This document shows positions 20,141 to 20,669 of a stretch of DNA of 20,669 bases, in pieces. The stretch comes from Clostridia bacterium. GTDB taxonomy: Bacteria; Bacillota_A; Clostridia; Christensenellales; Aristaeellaceae. The notes beneath the pieces were generated by a model. That model ran no database searches. It saw only the letters and a program-made list of their open reading frames with translations, and was not told the DNA's origin. The translations under genes were made by a program, and so were the position numbers. The DNA is taken from assembly GCA_017430945.1 (NCBI GenBank), contig JAFRMB010000121.1:1-20669 (forward strand), given 5' to 3'. Each line of letters opens with the position of its first letter. The stretch's first letter is position 1.

Positions 20141-20226
20141 CGGAGGCGGTGGGATTCGAACCCACGAGGCGTTTCCACCTACCTGATTTCGAGTCAGGGC
20201 CGTTATGACCACTTCGATACACCTCC
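20138..20226 (-). tRNA. tRNA-Ser (anticodon CGA)
   Basis: 89 nt on the minus strand. The 7-bp acceptor stem GGAGGTG/CGCCTCC has one G-U pair; discriminator G and an encoded CCA follow. The anticodon arm is CCTGA-CTCGAAA-TCAGG, with anticodon CGA (20189-20191) reading UCG. A long variable arm (GTGGAAACGCC region) and a T arm with GGTTCGAATCCC complete a class II tRNA, as expected for serine. It has its own consensus promoter and a terminator that touches its 3' end. Confidence 0.96.
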
Positions 20227-20237
20227 ACGGCCATTCC

Positions 20238-20266
20238 ATTATAAACAGACGCGCGCGAATTGTCAA
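20238..20266 (-). promoter_or_regulatory. Consensus promoter of tRNA-Ser
   Basis: On the minus strand a perfect TTGACA (20261-20266) and perfect TATAAT (20238-20243) are separated by 17 bp, the optimum. The start would be near 20231, about five nucleotides before the mature tRNA, so the 5' leader removed by RNase P is very short. Confidence 0.9.
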
Positions 20267-20365
20267 GCGCGCGAAGGGTGCCGGCGCGCGACAGGGTGAG
20301 GATTTAACATACCGCCCGCCGCGCGGTCCGGCCGTGGGGAAAAGGCGCGGGAGCGGCGGCCGGGC

Positions 20366-20393
20366 TTGACTATCCGGACAGCTCTGCTATAAT
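20366..20393 (+). promoter_or_regulatory. Strong promoter for the 61-residue ORF and following gene
   Basis: TTGACT (20366-20371) and TATAAT (20388-20393) are 16 bp apart, with TG at 20385-20386 adding an extended -10. The start near 20400 leaves a leader of about 37 nt. It diverges from the tRNA-Ser promoter. Confidence 0.82.
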
Positions 20394-20436
20394 TGTAGCG
20401 TAGACGCAGCGCCATTTATATGAAAGGAACGAGACT

Positions 20437-20622
20437 ATGAGCGATCCACGCGCCCGCGCCGCGGCGGACATCGTCCGGGAGGCGGGGGATCTGACGAAGA
20501 AGGCTGCCACAGGCCGCCGGGCCGGGGTGACCGGCCGGCGCACGGCGCCGCTGGGCCGGGACGTCGCGTGCAACGGTTTTTCCGGCGTGGCCCCGGGGCC
20601 CGCAGGAGGGCTTGCGGTATGA
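20437..20622 (+). CDS. Small hypothetical protein, 61 aa
   Basis: I do not recognise the family. The product is short, rich in Arg, Ala and Gly, and basic (for example REAGDLTKKAATGRRAGVTGRRTAPLGRD), with no signal peptide or membrane helix. Support comes from context: a near-consensus promoter 44 bp upstream, AAAGGAA before the ATG, and an ATGA overlap with the next ORF, which implies translational coupling. It could also be a frameshifted or leader-like reading frame, since GC-rich DNA gives spurious ORFs of this size. Confidence 0.5.
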   Translation: MSDPRARAAADIVREAGDLTKKAATGRRAGVTGRRTAPLGRDVACNGFSGVAPGPAGGLAV

Positions 20623-20669
20623 GGCGGCTGTTCGGGCGCTGCTGCGCCGCGCCGGATCCGGCCCGGGCC
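20619..20669 (+). CDS. Start of a further gene, partial
   Basis: ATG 20619 overlaps the previous stop in ATGA and has AGGAGG at 20604-20609 as a ribosome binding site. Only 17 codons (MRRLFGRCCAAPDPARA) are in the window, too few to identify it. The basic Cys-containing start could be an N-terminal leader or the beginning of a soluble protein. Confidence 0.5.
   Translation, partial: MRRLFGRCCAAPDPARA

Larger units (their letters stand above)
19866..20143. repeat. Two tandem 139-bp units that abut and share sequence with the tRNA-Ser 3' end
   Basis: The word AGGCGGTGGKAT begins at 19866, 20005 and 20144, exactly 139 bp apart each time; the third occurrence is the complement of the tRNA-Ser acceptor/T-stem end. 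Around the second boundary the match to the tRNA end is 17 bp (GGCGGAGGCGGTGGGAT at 20000-20016 and 20139-20155). The first ~90 bp of each unit are about 97% identical (three differences), while the last ~40 bp differ: the unit next to the tRNA carries its terminator. The 447-bp gap 19692-20137 holds these units and, in 19692-19865, nothing else that I recognise. Confidence 0.85.

Noticed and set aside
19866..20143. CRISPR array
   Set aside because: There are only two units, each 139 bp long with internal palindromes and no short regular repeats and spacers; no cas genes are present.

Overview
The window is high-GC bacterial DNA with Gram-positive expression signals. It has AGGAGG-type ribosome binding sites, near-consensus TTGACA/TATAAT promoters and hairpin-plus-T-tract terminators. 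The protein families (a BTAD regulator with a degenerate cyclase tail, HelD, Pro/Thr linkers between wall-binding domains, a zinc-ribbon kinase relative, SH3b and Big_2 domains) point to a GC-rich member of the Clostridia (Bacillota). That placement is inference from gene content; no 16S or other marker is present. All genes look chromosomal; no phage, IS or plasmid genes were seen.

Layout. (1) 1-893: the end of a branched-chain amino-acid ABC transporter operon, with a livG-like tail and a livF that carries a one-base frameshift. (2) 913-3589, minus strand: a membrane diguanylate cyclase followed by a BTAD transcriptional regulator whose C-terminus resembles a degenerate GGDEF fold. (3) 3901-8721, plus strand: HelD (RNA polymerase recycling ATPase), then a secreted protein made of a 14-residue minisatellite, Big_2-like Ig domains and a ComEC-like metallo-beta-lactamase domain. 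(4) 8742-11266, minus strand: an operon of thpR (2H phosphoesterase), a membrane-anchored unknown and a MATE transporter. (5) 11373-16979, minus strand: a HAD phosphatase-thymidylate kinase fusion followed 42 bp later by a 1431-residue protein. That protein has a zinc ribbon, the N-lobe of a pseudokinase, one membrane helix, six peptidoglycan-binding-like repeats, an Asp/Gly repeat and three Fn3/Ig-like domains. (6) 17297-17731, plus strand: a PPC/DUF296 protein. (7) 17789-19691, minus strand: an amidohydrolase with a leader of about 215 nt, and a secreted SH3b protein. (8) 19866-20226: two copies of a 139-bp tandem unit that run directly into a tRNA-Ser(CGA) gene and repeat its 3' end. (9) 20366-20669, plus strand: a strong promoter, a 61-residue unknown ORF and the start of another gene.

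The most unusual items are the zinc ribbon/pseudokinase/cell-wall protein and its HAD-Tmk operon partner, and the structured 139-bp repeat joined to the tRNA-Ser gene. The first is built like a PASTA-kinase wall sensor that has lost its catalytic lobe. Many very long antisense open frames occur here because of GC-rich codon bias; they were not called as genes.
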